64,000 bases of DNA from Streptomyces zhihengii (GTDB taxonomy: Bacteria > Actinomycetota > Actinomycetes > Streptomycetales > Streptomycetaceae): positions 5,357,501 to 5,421,500 of the forward strand of contig NZ_JAFEJA010000001.1 of NCBI RefSeq assembly GCF_016919245.1, given 5' to 3'. Below are positions 32,900 to 41,494 of this stretch, one piece after another. Made by a program: the position numbers and the translations under genes. The notes below the pieces were generated by a model. It was not told where the DNA came from. It saw only the letters and a list, made by a program, of their open reading frames with translations, and made no database searches. Each line of letters starts with the position of its first letter. The first letter of the stretch is position 1.

Positions 32900-34714
32900 G
32901 TGACCGCCATCACCGACGACGCGAACGAGACCGGCGACCGCTGGGACGACGGACTCATCGCCCGCCGCGCCGAGCGCAGGACCTCCCCGGACGGCGAACC
33001 GGAAGCGGAGGACGGCGGCTCCGCCGACGGCCACGACGACCACGACGGCCCGGACTCCACGACGGGCGACGAACCCGGCGCCGACGCCTACGGCGGGCCC
33101 CTCAAGCACCGGCTCGACGCGCTGCGCGACCTGCTCGGGCTCTCGCAGGCCCGGCTCGACGGCCGCACGCTCGCGGAGGCCGGCCGGGTACTCGACGAGG
33201 CCGCCGCCCGGCGCCGGCTCTCCTCCCGCCACACGGTGGTGGCCATCGCCGGGGCGACCGGCAGCGGCAAGTCGACGCTCTTCAACGCGCTCGCCGGGGT
33301 CCGCATCGCCGAGACCGGTCTGCGCAGGCCCACCACCTCGGCGCCCATCGCCTGCACCTGGTCCGAGGGCGCGGCCGGGCTGCTGGACCGGCTCGCCGTG
33401 CCGGGACGGCTGCGCCGCCGGCCGCTGGCCGGCGGGGACGGCGACGAGCAGTTGCAGGGGCTGGTCCTCATCGACCTGCCCGACCACGACTCGGCCGTGG
33501 TCCGCCACCGCGAACAGGTCGACCGGGTGCTCGCGCTGGTCGACGCCGTCATCTGGGTCGTGGACCCGGAGAAGTACGCCGACGCCGCCCTCCACGAGCG
33601 CTACCTGCGACCGCTCGCCGGGCACGCCGAGGTCACCTTCGTGGTGCTGAACCAGATCGACCGGCTGCCCGGGGACGCCGCCGACCAGGTCCTCGACGAC
33701 CTCCGCCGGCTGCTCGACGACGACGGCATGGCGGTCGGGGAGCACGGCGAACCCGGCGCGACGGTCCTCTCCCTCTCCGCCCTCACCGGCGAGGGCGTCG
33801 GGGAACTGCGCGAGATGGTGGGCGCGTTCGTCCAGGAGCGCACCGCTGCGGCGCGCAGGCTCTCCGCCGACGTCGACGCGGCCGCCGCCGCCCTGCGCCC
33901 GGTGTACGTGGCCGACGGCCGGACGGGGCTGCACGAACGCGCCCGCGAGGACTTCTCGGCCCGGCTGGCGGACGCCGTCGGGGCCACCGCCGCGGGGGAG
34001 GCGGCGGAGCGCGAATGGCGCAGAAACGCCGGGCGGGCCTGCGGGACGCCGTGGCTGCGGCTGTGGCGCTGGTACGAACGCACCCGGATGCCCGGTGCCG
34101 CGTCCCTCCAGCCGCCGCCGCCCGCCGAGGACGAACTCACCGCGCGCCAGCGCGTCGAGCAGGCCGTGCGGACCGTCGCCGACGAGGCCGCGAGCGGACT
34201 GCCCGTGCCCTGGGCGCAGGCCGTCCGGGAGGCGGCGCAGCGCGGTGCCCAGGGGCTGCCCCAGGCGCTCGACGAACTGGCCGCCCGGGAGGCGGCCGCC
34301 GTCGGCGAGCGCCCCCAGCGCCCCCGCTGGTGGCCCGCGGCCGTCCTCGCCCAGGCGGCGATGACCCTGCTTCAGATCTACGGGGCGCTCTGGCTGGTGG
34401 GCCAGATCATCGGGGTGCTGGAACCGGGCATCGTGCCGCCGGTGCTGGTGATGCTCGCCGGGATCGTGGGCGGGCCGCTGGTGGAGTGGGCGTGCGCGGC
34501 GGCCGCCAGGGGTCCCGCGCGGCGCTACGGACAGGACGTCAGACGGCGTCTGCACGAGGCGGCGGCCGGCTGCGGCAGGGCGAAGGTGCTGGACCCGGTC
34601 GCCGCGGAACTCATGCGCTACCGGGAGGTGCGGGAGCGGTACGCGACCGTCTCCGGCCCGGCGGGCACCGGCGCCGGCGGCACCCGGGCCAGGACCCGCG
34701 CCCGGATCGGCTGA
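32900..34714 (+). CDS. dynB: Dynamin-like GTPase with two membrane helices (DynB-like)
   Basis: 604 residues. A charged N-terminal region (about 1-60), then a GTPase domain with P-loop GATGSGKSTLFNAL near residue 120, RPTTSAPIAC, DLPDHDS and NQID (G4-like). C-terminally, two hydrophobic segments (about 480-503 and 510-532, AVLAQAAMTLLQIYGALWLV and IVPPVLVMLAGIVGGPLV) form a membrane hairpin, as reported for DynB. Start: GTG at 32900 with GGAGAGG upstream. Acts with the first dynamin at the division septum in aerial hyphae. Confidence 0.82.
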   Translation: MTAITDDANETGDRWDDGLIARRAERRTSPDGEPEAEDGGSADGHDDHDGPDSTTGDEPGADAYGGPLKHRLDALRDLLGLSQARLDGRTLAEAGRVLDEAAARRRLSSRHTVVAIAGATGSGKSTLFNALAGVRIAETGLRRPTTSAPIACTWSEGAAGLLDRLAVPGRLRRRPLAGGDGDEQLQGLVLIDLPDHDSAVVRHREQVDRVLALVDAVIWVVDPEKYADAALHERYLRPLAGHAEVTFVVLNQIDRLPGDAADQVLDDLRRLLDDDGMAVGEHGEPGATVLSLSALTGEGVGELREMVGAFVQERTAAARRLSADVDAAAAALRPVYVADGRTGLHERAREDFSARLADAVGATAAGEAAEREWRRNAGRACGTPWLRLWRWYERTRMPGAASLQPPPPAEDELTARQRVEQAVRTVADEAASGLPVPWAQAVREAAQRGAQGLPQALDELAAREAAAVGERPQRPRWWPAAVLAQAAMTLLQIYGALWLVGQIIGVLEPGIVPPVLVMLAGIVGGPLVEWACAAAARGPARRYGQDVRRRLHEAAAGCGRAKVLDPVAAELMRYREVRERYATVSGPAGTGAGGTRARTRARIG

Positions 34715-34715
34715 G

Positions 34716-34744
34716 CCGCCCGCCGCCCGCCGCCCGCCGCCCGC
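34716..34744. repeat. Four tandem CCGCCCG units
   Basis: A 7-bp simple repeat just after the dynB stop, followed by a degenerate CGCTGCGCGGCC stretch; probably slippage-derived. Confidence 0.75.
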
Positions 34745-34800
34745 TGCGCGGCCTTCTGCCCGCCGCCGTCCGCTGCGCGCCCGCCGCCTTCGGGGACGGC

Positions 34801-34826
34801 CCTCTCCGGGGGTGCCCCCGGAGAGG
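34801..34826 (+). terminator. Terminator hairpin after the dynamin genes
   Basis: CCTCTCCGGGG and CCCCGGAGAGG pair perfectly around a 4-base loop. Confidence 0.75.
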
Positions 34827-34993
34827 GTGACGGAGTTGTCCACAACGCGGCCTTCGTCCACAGCTCTCGGCGGGATCCCCGCACCCCGGCCAGCATGGAA
34901 TCCGGATCACCGACGGGCCTCCGCAGTGGCGGCACGCGGGCCGGGACCGGCGTGTTCTCGCCGGTCGGGGAGCAGGACGGGGAGGCGCACGTC

Positions 34994-35446
34994 ATGAACG
35001 ACACCCTGGTCACCGTGGTGGGGAATGTGGCCACGAATGTGGAGTACCGGGATACGGCCGCGGGCGGGATGGCGCGATTCCGATTCGCCGTCCAGTCACG
35101 GCGCTGGGACCGTACGAGCGGTAACTGGACGGACGGGCCGACCAGTTTCTACACGGTCTTCGCCTGGCGGTCGCTCGCGGCCAATCTGGCCGCGTCCGTT
35201 TCCGTCGGCGAACCCCTCGTGGTGCACGGCAGGCTGAAAGTCCGGGAGGAGGACGGGGACGGCCGCCGCCGGACGTACGTCGACATCGACGCGCTGGCCG
35301 CCGGCCACGACCTGACCCGCGGCACCGCGGCGTTCCGCCGGGCGCCGCGGCCGGAAGCGCAGGTGAGCGCCCGTCAGGAGAGCGCCGACGGGGCGGAACA
35401 GGGGGATCCGGGGGGTGGGCGCAAGCAGCCCGCAGCCGCGATGTAA
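34994..35446 (+). CDS. ssbB: Single-stranded DNA-binding protein (SsbB type)
   Basis: 150 residues. OB-fold at about 1-110: MNDTLVTVVGNVATNVEYR, FRFAVQSRRWDR, SFYTVFAWRSLAANLAAS and GEPLVVHGRLKVRE. The C-terminus lacks the acidic DDDIPF tip used for protein contacts and ends KQPAAAM, which marks the second SSB of Streptomyces; SsbB is needed for chromosome segregation during sporulation. Start: ATG at 34994 with GGAGG 8 bases upstream. Neighbour of the dynamin pair, so three genes with roles in sporulation cell division lie together. Confidence 0.88.
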   Translation: MNDTLVTVVGNVATNVEYRDTAAGGMARFRFAVQSRRWDRTSGNWTDGPTSFYTVFAWRSLAANLAASVSVGEPLVVHGRLKVREEDGDGRRRTYVDIDALAAGHDLTRGTAAFRRAPRPEAQVSARQESADGAEQGDPGGGRKQPAAAM

Positions 35447-35699
35447 CGCAAAGTCGTGACGATTTGTCGATGCGGTGACGAAGAAAGGCGTGGTGGGGGC
35501 CGGTTACCGTCCCCGGTGATAACGATTCCGATTCGGAATGGTTGTGTGACGGTATGAAGGGGGACGCGGCATCTCCCCGTCCATAGGATTCCGGCGTGCT
35601 CATCGAGCACTTGAGAGTGCTGGCGAGACTCTCCCACCACGCATCACACGTGTGCGCATCCGCGCGTCCATGCGAACGTCTCGCCCGGAGGGGAATTCT

Positions 35700-37160
35700 G
35701 TGTTTGCTCTGTTCTCTGCTACCGCCACGACCGGGCGGCGCAATGCACGCAGGCGGATAGCCGCCGCGGCCGTCGCCACCGGCCTGCTGGCGATGGGCTC
35801 CGTCGCGGGCGCCGGCTCCGCCGCCGCCGACGAGCCCGGCCAGAACCCGGGGGGTGCCGTCGCCACGCTCGACGGTCTGAAGACCTGGGACGACGCCATC
35901 CTGACGTACAAGGACGGCAACAAGACCAAGAAGAAGGAGATCTCGGCCGGTCTCTTCGAGATGACCGTCGACGGTGGTGGCGTCCTGCAGACGTACTGCA
36001 TCGACATCCACAACCCGACCCAGGACAAGGCCAAGTACCTGGAGACGCCCTGGGGTCAGACCTCCCTCGGCGCCAACCAGGACGCGGGCAAGATCCTCTG
36101 GATCCTCCAGAACTCCTACCCGCAGGTGAACGACCTCGCCGCGCTCGCGGACAAGGCCGGCATCAAGGGCAAGCTCTCCAAGAAGACCGCCGCCGCCGGC
36201 ACCCAGGTCGCCATCTGGCGCTTCTCGGACGGCGCCGAGGTCGAGGCCAAGAACAAGCAGGCCGAGAAGCTCGCCGACTACCTCCAGGAGAGCGCGCAGA
36301 GCCTCCAGGAGCCGAAGACCTCGCTGACCCTGGAGCCCAGCGCGGTCTCCGGCAAGGCGGGCAGCAAGCTCGGCCCCGTCACGGTGCAGACCAACGCCTC
36401 CGAGGTCTCGGTCGCCGGCCCCGCCGACGCCGCCGTCTCCGGCGTGAAGATCACCGACAAGGACGGCAAGCCCGTCACCTCCGCCGCCAACGGCACCGAG
36501 CTGTACTTCGACGTGCCCGAGGGCGCGGCCGACGGCTCCGGTTCGCTGACGGTCGAGGCCACCACCTCGGTGCCGGTGGGCCGCGCGTTCGCCAGCGCCA
36601 GCAAGTCCCAGACGCAGATCCTGGCCGGCTCCAGCAAGACCACGGTGACCGCCAACGCGACGGCGACCTGGGCCACCAAGGGCGCCATCCCCTCGGTCAC
36701 GGCCGAGAAGAACTGCGCCAAGGGCGGCGTCGACGTGACCGCCGGCAACGAGGGCGACTCCCCGTTCACCTTCGAGCTCGCGGGCATCAAGCACACCGTC
36801 GCGCCGGGTGAGTCCAAGACGGTGACCGTGCCGGTCGCCGAGGACCAGGCCTACGACTTCACCATCACCGGCCCGAACGGCTTCTCCGAGCGCTTCCAGG
36901 GTGTTCTCGACTGCGAGACCCAGGGCACCCCGGCGCCCGAGACCCCGGAGAACCCGGACGAGGAGACCCCGTCCTCCGAGCCCTCCCCGGCCACGGCCGG
37001 CGGCTCCTCCGAGGGCACCACGGGCGGCGAGGGCGACCTCGCGGCCACCGGTGGCTCCAGCGCGACCCCGATGATCGCCGGTATCGCGGTCGTCCTGGTC
37101 GTCGCGGGCGGTGCCGCGATGTTCGTCCTGCGCAAGAAGCGGGCGACCGCCGGTCAGTAA
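35700..37160 (+). CDS. TQXA-domain thioester surface protein anchored by a class E sortase motif
   Basis: 486-residue cell-wall protein. Signal peptide at about 1-42 (AAAVATGLLAMGSVAGAGSAAA). A TQXA domain follows (about 55-185): Cys in TYCIDIHNP and Gln in GTQVAIWRF can form an internal Cys-Gln thioester that links covalently to surfaces. Ig-like repeats lie at about 200-430, then a Pro/Glu/Thr stalk. The C-terminus has the sorting signal LAATGG, a hydrophobic helix and RKKRATAGQ. LAxTG is the motif for class E sortases of actinomycetes. Start: GTG at 35700 with GGAGGGG 6 bases upstream. No sortase gene is adjacent. Confidence 0.9.
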   Translation: MFALFSATATTGRRNARRRIAAAAVATGLLAMGSVAGAGSAAADEPGQNPGGAVATLDGLKTWDDAILTYKDGNKTKKKEISAGLFEMTVDGGGVLQTYCIDIHNPTQDKAKYLETPWGQTSLGANQDAGKILWILQNSYPQVNDLAALADKAGIKGKLSKKTAAAGTQVAIWRFSDGAEVEAKNKQAEKLADYLQESAQSLQEPKTSLTLEPSAVSGKAGSKLGPVTVQTNASEVSVAGPADAAVSGVKITDKDGKPVTSAANGTELYFDVPEGAADGSGSLTVEATTSVPVGRAFASASKSQTQILAGSSKTTVTANATATWATKGAIPSVTAEKNCAKGGVDVTAGNEGDSPFTFELAGIKHTVAPGESKTVTVPVAEDQAYDFTITGPNGFSERFQGVLDCETQGTPAPETPENPDEETPSSEPSPATAGGSSEGTTGGEGDLAATGGSSATPMIAGIAVVLVVAGGAAMFVLRKKRATAGQ

Positions 37161-37181
37161 CGGCTCGCTCACCCCACGTCC

Positions 37182-37212
37182 CGGGCCCGGCACGCAGCGC
37201 GTGCCGGGCCCG
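37182..37212 (+). terminator. Terminator hairpin after the TQXA gene
   Basis: A perfect 13-bp stem, CGGGCCCGGCACG and its complement, around CAGCG. Confidence 0.85.
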
Positions 37213-37327
37213 CGGCATGCCCGGCCGGGCGCCGGTGAGCGCCCGGCGCACCGCGGTTTTCGTCCATGGCGCGGCGTACGGCAAGATGGGTGTATCTGCC
37301 CACCCACTGCCTGCCGGACGGTTTCTC

Positions 37328-38992
37328 TTGGCTGAGTACATCTACACGATGCGCAAGACGCGCAAGGCGCACGGCGACAAGGTCATCCTCGATGACGTGA
37401 CGCTGAGCTTCCTGCCCGGCGCGAAGATCGGTGTGGTCGGCCCGAACGGTGCCGGTAAGTCCACCGTGCTCAAGATCATGGCCGGTCTGGAGCAGCCGTC
37501 CAACGGCGACGCCTTCCTGTCGCCCGGGTACACCGTCGGCATCCTGCTGCAGGAGCCGCCGCTCGACGAGAGCAAGACCGTCCTGGAGAACGTCCAGCTC
37601 GGCGTCTCCGAGGTCAAGGGCAAGCTCGACCGGTTCAACGCCATCGCCGAGGAGATGGCCACGAACTACACGGACGAGCTGATGGAGGAGATGGGCAAGC
37701 TCCAGGAGGACCTGGACCACGCCAACGCGTGGGACCTCGACGCCCAGCTGGAGCAGGCCATGGACGCCCTCGGCTGCCCGCCCGGGGACTGGCCCGTCAC
37801 CAACCTCTCCGGTGGTGAGAAGCGCCGCGTGGCCCTCTGCAAGCTGCTGCTGGAGGCCCCCGACCTGCTGCTCCTCGACGAGCCCACCAACCACCTGGAC
37901 GCCGAGTCCGTCCAGTGGCTGGAGGCGCACCTCGCCAAGTACGCCGGCACCGTCGTCGCGATCACCCACGACCGGTACTTCCTCGACAACGTCGCGGGCT
38001 GGATCCTGGAGCTCGACCGCGGCCGCGCCATCGGCTACGAGGGCAACTACTCCACGTACCTGGAGACCAAGCAGACCCGTCTGAAGGTCGAGGGCCAGAA
38101 GGACGCCAAGCGCGCCAAGCGGCTCAAGGAAGAGCTGGAGTGGGTCCGCTCCAACGCGAAGGGGCGGCAGGCCAAGTCCAAGGCCCGTCTCGCGCGTTAC
38201 GAGGAGATGGCGGCCGAGGCCGACAAGATGCGGAAGCTGGACTTCGAGGAGATCCAGATCCCGCCGGGCCCGCGGCTGGGCTCCGTCGTCGTCGAGGTCA
38301 CCAACCTCTCCAAGGCGTTCGGCGAGAAGGTCCTCATCGACGACCTCTCCTTCACCCTGCCCCGCAACGGCATCGTCGGTGTGATCGGCCCCAACGGCGC
38401 CGGCAAGACGACCCTGTTCAAGATGATCCAGGGCCTGGAGAAGCCGGACTCGGGCCAGATCAAGGTCGGCGAGACCGTCAAGATCTCCTACGTCGACCAG
38501 AGCCGCGCCAACATCGACCCGAAGAAGACGCTGTGGGCGGTCGTCTCCGACGAGCTCGACTACATCAACGTCGGCCAGGTCGAGATGCCGTCCCGCGCCT
38601 ACGTCAGCGCCTTCGGCTTCAAGGGCCCGGACCAGCAGAAGCCCGCCGGCATCCTGTCCGGCGGTGAGCGCAACCGCCTCAACCTGGCGCTCACCCTCAA
38701 GCAGGGCGGCAACCTGCTGCTCCTCGACGAGCCGACCAACGACCTCGACGTCGAGACGCTCTCCTCCCTGGAGAACGCGCTCCTCGACTTCCCCGGCGCG
38801 GCGGTGGTCGTCTCCCACGACCGCTGGTTCCTCGACCGGGTCGCCACGCACATCCTGGCGTACGAGGGCGAGTCGAAGTGGTTCTGGTTCGAGGGCAACT
38901 TCGAGTCCTACGAGAAGAACAAGATCGAGCGTCTCGGCCCGGACGCGGCCCGTCCGCACCGTGCCACCTACAAGAAGCTCACCCGGGGCTGA
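37328..38992 (+). CDS. ettA: Energy-dependent translational throttle protein EttA
   Basis: ABC-F ATPase that binds the ribosomal E site and tunes elongation by energy state; not a transporter. 554 residues with two nucleotide-binding domains: GPNGAGKSTVLK (about 37), LSGGEKRRVALC, LLLDEPTNHLDAESV; then GPNGAGKTTLFK (about 356), LSGGERNRLNLAL, LLLDEPTNDLDVETL. The charged PtIM linker lies at about 245-310 (KRAKRLKEELEWVRSNAKG). TTG at 37328 is chosen because the protein then begins (M)AEYIYTMRKTRKAHG as in EttA; GGACGG is a weak ribosome site. Confidence 0.93.
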   Translation: MAEYIYTMRKTRKAHGDKVILDDVTLSFLPGAKIGVVGPNGAGKSTVLKIMAGLEQPSNGDAFLSPGYTVGILLQEPPLDESKTVLENVQLGVSEVKGKLDRFNAIAEEMATNYTDELMEEMGKLQEDLDHANAWDLDAQLEQAMDALGCPPGDWPVTNLSGGEKRRVALCKLLLEAPDLLLLDEPTNHLDAESVQWLEAHLAKYAGTVVAITHDRYFLDNVAGWILELDRGRAIGYEGNYSTYLETKQTRLKVEGQKDAKRAKRLKEELEWVRSNAKGRQAKSKARLARYEEMAAEADKMRKLDFEEIQIPPGPRLGSVVVEVTNLSKAFGEKVLIDDLSFTLPRNGIVGVIGPNGAGKTTLFKMIQGLEKPDSGQIKVGETVKISYVDQSRANIDPKKTLWAVVSDELDYINVGQVEMPSRAYVSAFGFKGPDQQKPAGILSGGERNRLNLALTLKQGGNLLLLDEPTNDLDVETLSSLENALLDFPGAAVVVSHDRWFLDRVATHILAYEGESKWFWFEGNFESYEKNKIERLGPDAARPHRATYKKLTRG

Positions 38993-38996
38993 GCGC

Positions 38997-39479
38997 ATGG
39001 CCCGCCACATCTACCGCTGTCCCCTCCGCTGGTCGGACATGGACGCCTTCGGGCACGTCAACAACGTCGTCTTCCTGCGGTACCTGGAAGAGGCGCGGAT
39101 CGACTTCATGTTCCGGCTGGCGCCGGGGGACGGGTCGCCGTCCTTCTCCGGCGGATCGGTCGTCGCCCGGCACGAGATCGACTACGTGCGGCCGCTGGTC
39201 CACCGGCACGAGCCGGTGGTCATCGAGTCCTGGGTCACCAAGATCTCCGCGGCCTCGCTGACCATCGCCTACGAGGTGAAGGAGGCCGACGACCCGGCCA
39301 CGGTGTATGTGCGGGCCGCCACGGTCGTGGTGCCGTTCAACCTCCAGGAGCAGCGTCCGCGCCGTATCTCCGCGGAGGAGAAGTCCTTCCTCCAGCGGTA
39401 CCTGGACGACGGCACGGGCGACCGTGCCGCCGCCGGGGCCGCGGCGGAGGACAGCCCGGAGGACGCCCTCGTCGCATGA
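38997..39479 (+). CDS. Acyl-CoA thioesterase (hotdog fold)
   Basis: 160 residues of the 4-hydroxybenzoyl-CoA thioesterase/YbgC type. RWSDMDAFGHVNNVVFLRYLEEARIDFM at the N-terminus contains the catalytic Asp and the helix of the hotdog fold, followed by ARHEIDYVRPLVHRHEPVVIESW and a core beta-sheet. It starts 4 bases after ettA and overlaps the next gene as ATGA, so the three are cotranscribed. Substrate not evident. Confidence 0.88.
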   Translation: MARHIYRCPLRWSDMDAFGHVNNVVFLRYLEEARIDFMFRLAPGDGSPSFSGGSVVARHEIDYVRPLVHRHEPVVIESWVTKISAASLTIAYEVKEADDPATVYVRAATVVVPFNLQEQRPRRISAEEKSFLQRYLDDGTGDRAAAGAAAEDSPEDALVA

Positions 39480-40147
39480 CCGCGCCCATGCCCGTACCCG
39501 TGCAGAGCCTGCGTCTCGCCGACGCGAGGGAGGCGGACGACCTCGCCGCCTTCCTCGCCCGGCTGATCCACTACGACCGGGCGGCCGCCGTCCGGCTCGT
39601 CGGACAGGGCGGGGGAGCGGTCGCCGTCTTCGGCCGGCCGCCGTCGTTCGAGGTGCTCGCGATCCGCACGGCCCGCCTGGCGGAGCCGGTGGAGCTGGAC
39701 GTCACCGTGTCCGCGGGTGAACTCCTGGAGTCGGTGCGCGGCGCCGAGTTCGCCGTCCCCGGCGCGGTCACCGGCCCGCCCTGGGCCGGGGTGCTCCCGC
39801 CGCGCGGCGGCTGGGCCGAGGTGCCGGGCCTGCCCGGCGGCCACGACATGCGCGGCGCGGTGGCGGCGGCCGTCGCCGAGTTCCGCGCCCGTGACGAGGC
39901 ACTGCCGGCCGAGCAGCGCACCCGCGCGGAGCGGGACCGCATCGGCCGGGAGATCTGGTCCCGCGAGGTGGGCGCCACAGGTCTGCCCCTGCGCGCCGTC
40001 CACGCCGCCCAGTCCCTGGGCTTCCTGCGCCCCGGCGCCCCGGTCGCCCTGTTCTCCTCCGGCGCGTGGCTGCGCCTGCGGACACCGTACGGCTCGGTGG
40101 CGGTGCGCCGGAGCGGCTTCGCGGGCTTGTCCGTGACCCCGCGCTGA
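39476..40147 (+). CDS. Conserved actinobacterial protein of unknown function
   Basis: 223 residues, no membrane segment or known domain recognised. Features: SLRLADAREADDLAAFLARLIHYDRAAAVRL at the N-terminus, VFGRPPSFEVLAIRTARL, WAGVLPPRGGW and ALFSSGAWLRLRTPYG at the end. Start overlaps the thioesterase stop (ATGA). Its constant place after ettA and the thioesterase suggests a shared housekeeping role, but the function is not known. Confidence 0.8.
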   Translation: MTAPMPVPVQSLRLADAREADDLAAFLARLIHYDRAAAVRLVGQGGGAVAVFGRPPSFEVLAIRTARLAEPVELDVTVSAGELLESVRGAEFAVPGAVTGPPWAGVLPPRGGWAEVPGLPGGHDMRGAVAAAVAEFRARDEALPAEQRTRAERDRIGREIWSREVGATGLPLRAVHAAQSLGFLRPGAPVALFSSGAWLRLRTPYGSVAVRRSGFAGLSVTPR

Positions 40148-40540
40148 CGCTCGGCGCGGCGCCTCGCCTCCCTACGGCCGCGGCCGGTTCCCGGGGTCCC
40201 CCCGTGCTGAGTCCGTCCGCCCCGAGCGGGGTCCGCACCACGCTGCGCGCGGTGTCCTCACACGCCGGACGGGCTGAGTCCGTCTGCCTCGCGCCGACCC
40301 CGCACCACGCTGCGCGCGGTCGCCCCCATCGCCGGCGGGGCTGACACAGCCGGACCCGCATGGGAGTACCTCCCACGGCCGCAAGGCCGTAGGGGGGAGA
40401 TCGAGGCGCGAGGGTGCGGGGGCGCCGCCCCCCGAAGGCGTCGCGGGAGCGGGGCGCCCCGGCCCGGGGGCCCGAGTCCGTGGCGGGAGCGCCCGCCTCG
40501 GGAGGCCCTCCCGTCCGAGCGCCCCCCCGCGGCCCCCGCC
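40148..40540. other. Non-coding region with a 67-bp duplication and a hairpin
   Basis: Two related blocks, 40206-40253 and 40273-40320, share GCTGAGTCCGTC and CCGCACCACGCTGCGCGCGGT at the same 67-base offset. A hairpin, CCTCCCACGGCC-GCAA-GGCCGTAGGGGGGAG (40369-40399), probably ends the ettA operon. No gene is seen. Confidence 0.65.
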
Positions 40541-41494
40541 TCAGACTCCGTGGTCGTCGGGCCAGACCCCGATGTGGTCGGGTTCCAGTTCCAGGGCCAC
40601 CCGGTCCCGCATCCCGAGGGACGCCGTGTAGTCGGCGGGGAGCTGGAGGCGGCCGGCGCGGTCGAGCATCGCGTACTCGCGGGCCACCACGGACTCCTGG
40701 CCGGTCGCCGCGTCCACCTGGGTGCGGCGCAGGACCTCGGAGGAGGTGCGGCCGTCGCGGATGGCGACCGTGCGGCGGACCTCGTCGGCGACCGCCTGGT
40801 CGTGGGTGACGATCACGATCGTCGTCCCCAGCTCCTCGTTCGCCCGCCGGAACGCGGCGAAGACCTGCTCGCCGGTCGCCGAGTCCAGCTCGCCCGTGGG
40901 CTCGTCCGCGAGCAGCACCGACGGGGAGTTCGCCAGCGCGACCGCGATCGCCACCCGCTGCTGCTGCCCGCCGGAGAGCTGCTCCGGCCTGCGGTCCGCG
41001 TAGTCGGCGGCGCCGAGCATCCCCAGCAGTTCACGGGCGCGTTCCGCCTTGCGCCGGCCGCGTCCGCCGCCCCGGCCGCGGAGCTGCATGGGCAGGGCGA
41101 CGTTCTGCTCGGCGGTGAGGTACGGCAGCAGGTTGCGCGCCGTCTGCTGCCAGACGAAGCCGACGACCTCGCGGCGGTAGCGCAGCCGTGCCTTGGCGTC
41201 CATCGCCAGCAGGTCGCTGCCGGCCACCCGGGCGGCGCCCGCGGTGGGGACGTCGAGCCCGGCGAGGATGTTCATCAGGGTGGACTTGCCGCTGCCGGAC
41301 GCGCCGACCAGCGCCATCAGCTCGCCCTCCTTGACGAGGAGGTCCAGCCCCTGGAGGGCCTGCACCTCCACCCCGTCCGTGGAGAACACGCGGACCAGCC
41401 GGTCGCACGTGATCAGGGCGTCGTGTCCGTAGGAGGGCCGGTCGCGGCGGGCCGCGACCCGCCGCTCCAGCTCCTCCAGCGTGGTGTCGGTCAT
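40541..41494 (-). CDS. ABC transporter ATPase (MacB/LolD type)
   Basis: 317 residues. Walker A GASGSGKSTLMN near 66, Q-loop FVWQQTARNLLPYLT, signature LSGGQQQRVAIAVAL near 173, Walker B VLLADEPTGELD, and THDQ. The sequence is of the MacB/LolD subfamily that pairs with FtsX-type permeases. The C-terminal 80 residues (DGRTSSEVLRRTQVDAATGQ on) form an extra domain seen in actinomycete members. ATG at 41494 overlaps the stop of the permease gene. Third gene of the operon starting at 47644. Confidence 0.92.
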   Translation of the reverse strand: MTDTTLEELERRVAARRDRPSYGHDALITCDRLVRVFSTDGVEVQALQGLDLLVKEGELMALVGASGSGKSTLMNILAGLDVPTAGAARVAGSDLLAMDAKARLRYRREVVGFVWQQTARNLLPYLTAEQNVALPMQLRGRGGGRGRRKAERARELLGMLGAADYADRRPEQLSGGQQQRVAIAVALANSPSVLLADEPTGELDSATGEQVFAAFRRANEELGTTIVIVTHDQAVADEVRRTVAIRDGRTSSEVLRRTQVDAATGQESVVAREYAMLDRAGRLQLPADYTASLGMRDRVALELEPDHIGVWPDDHGV

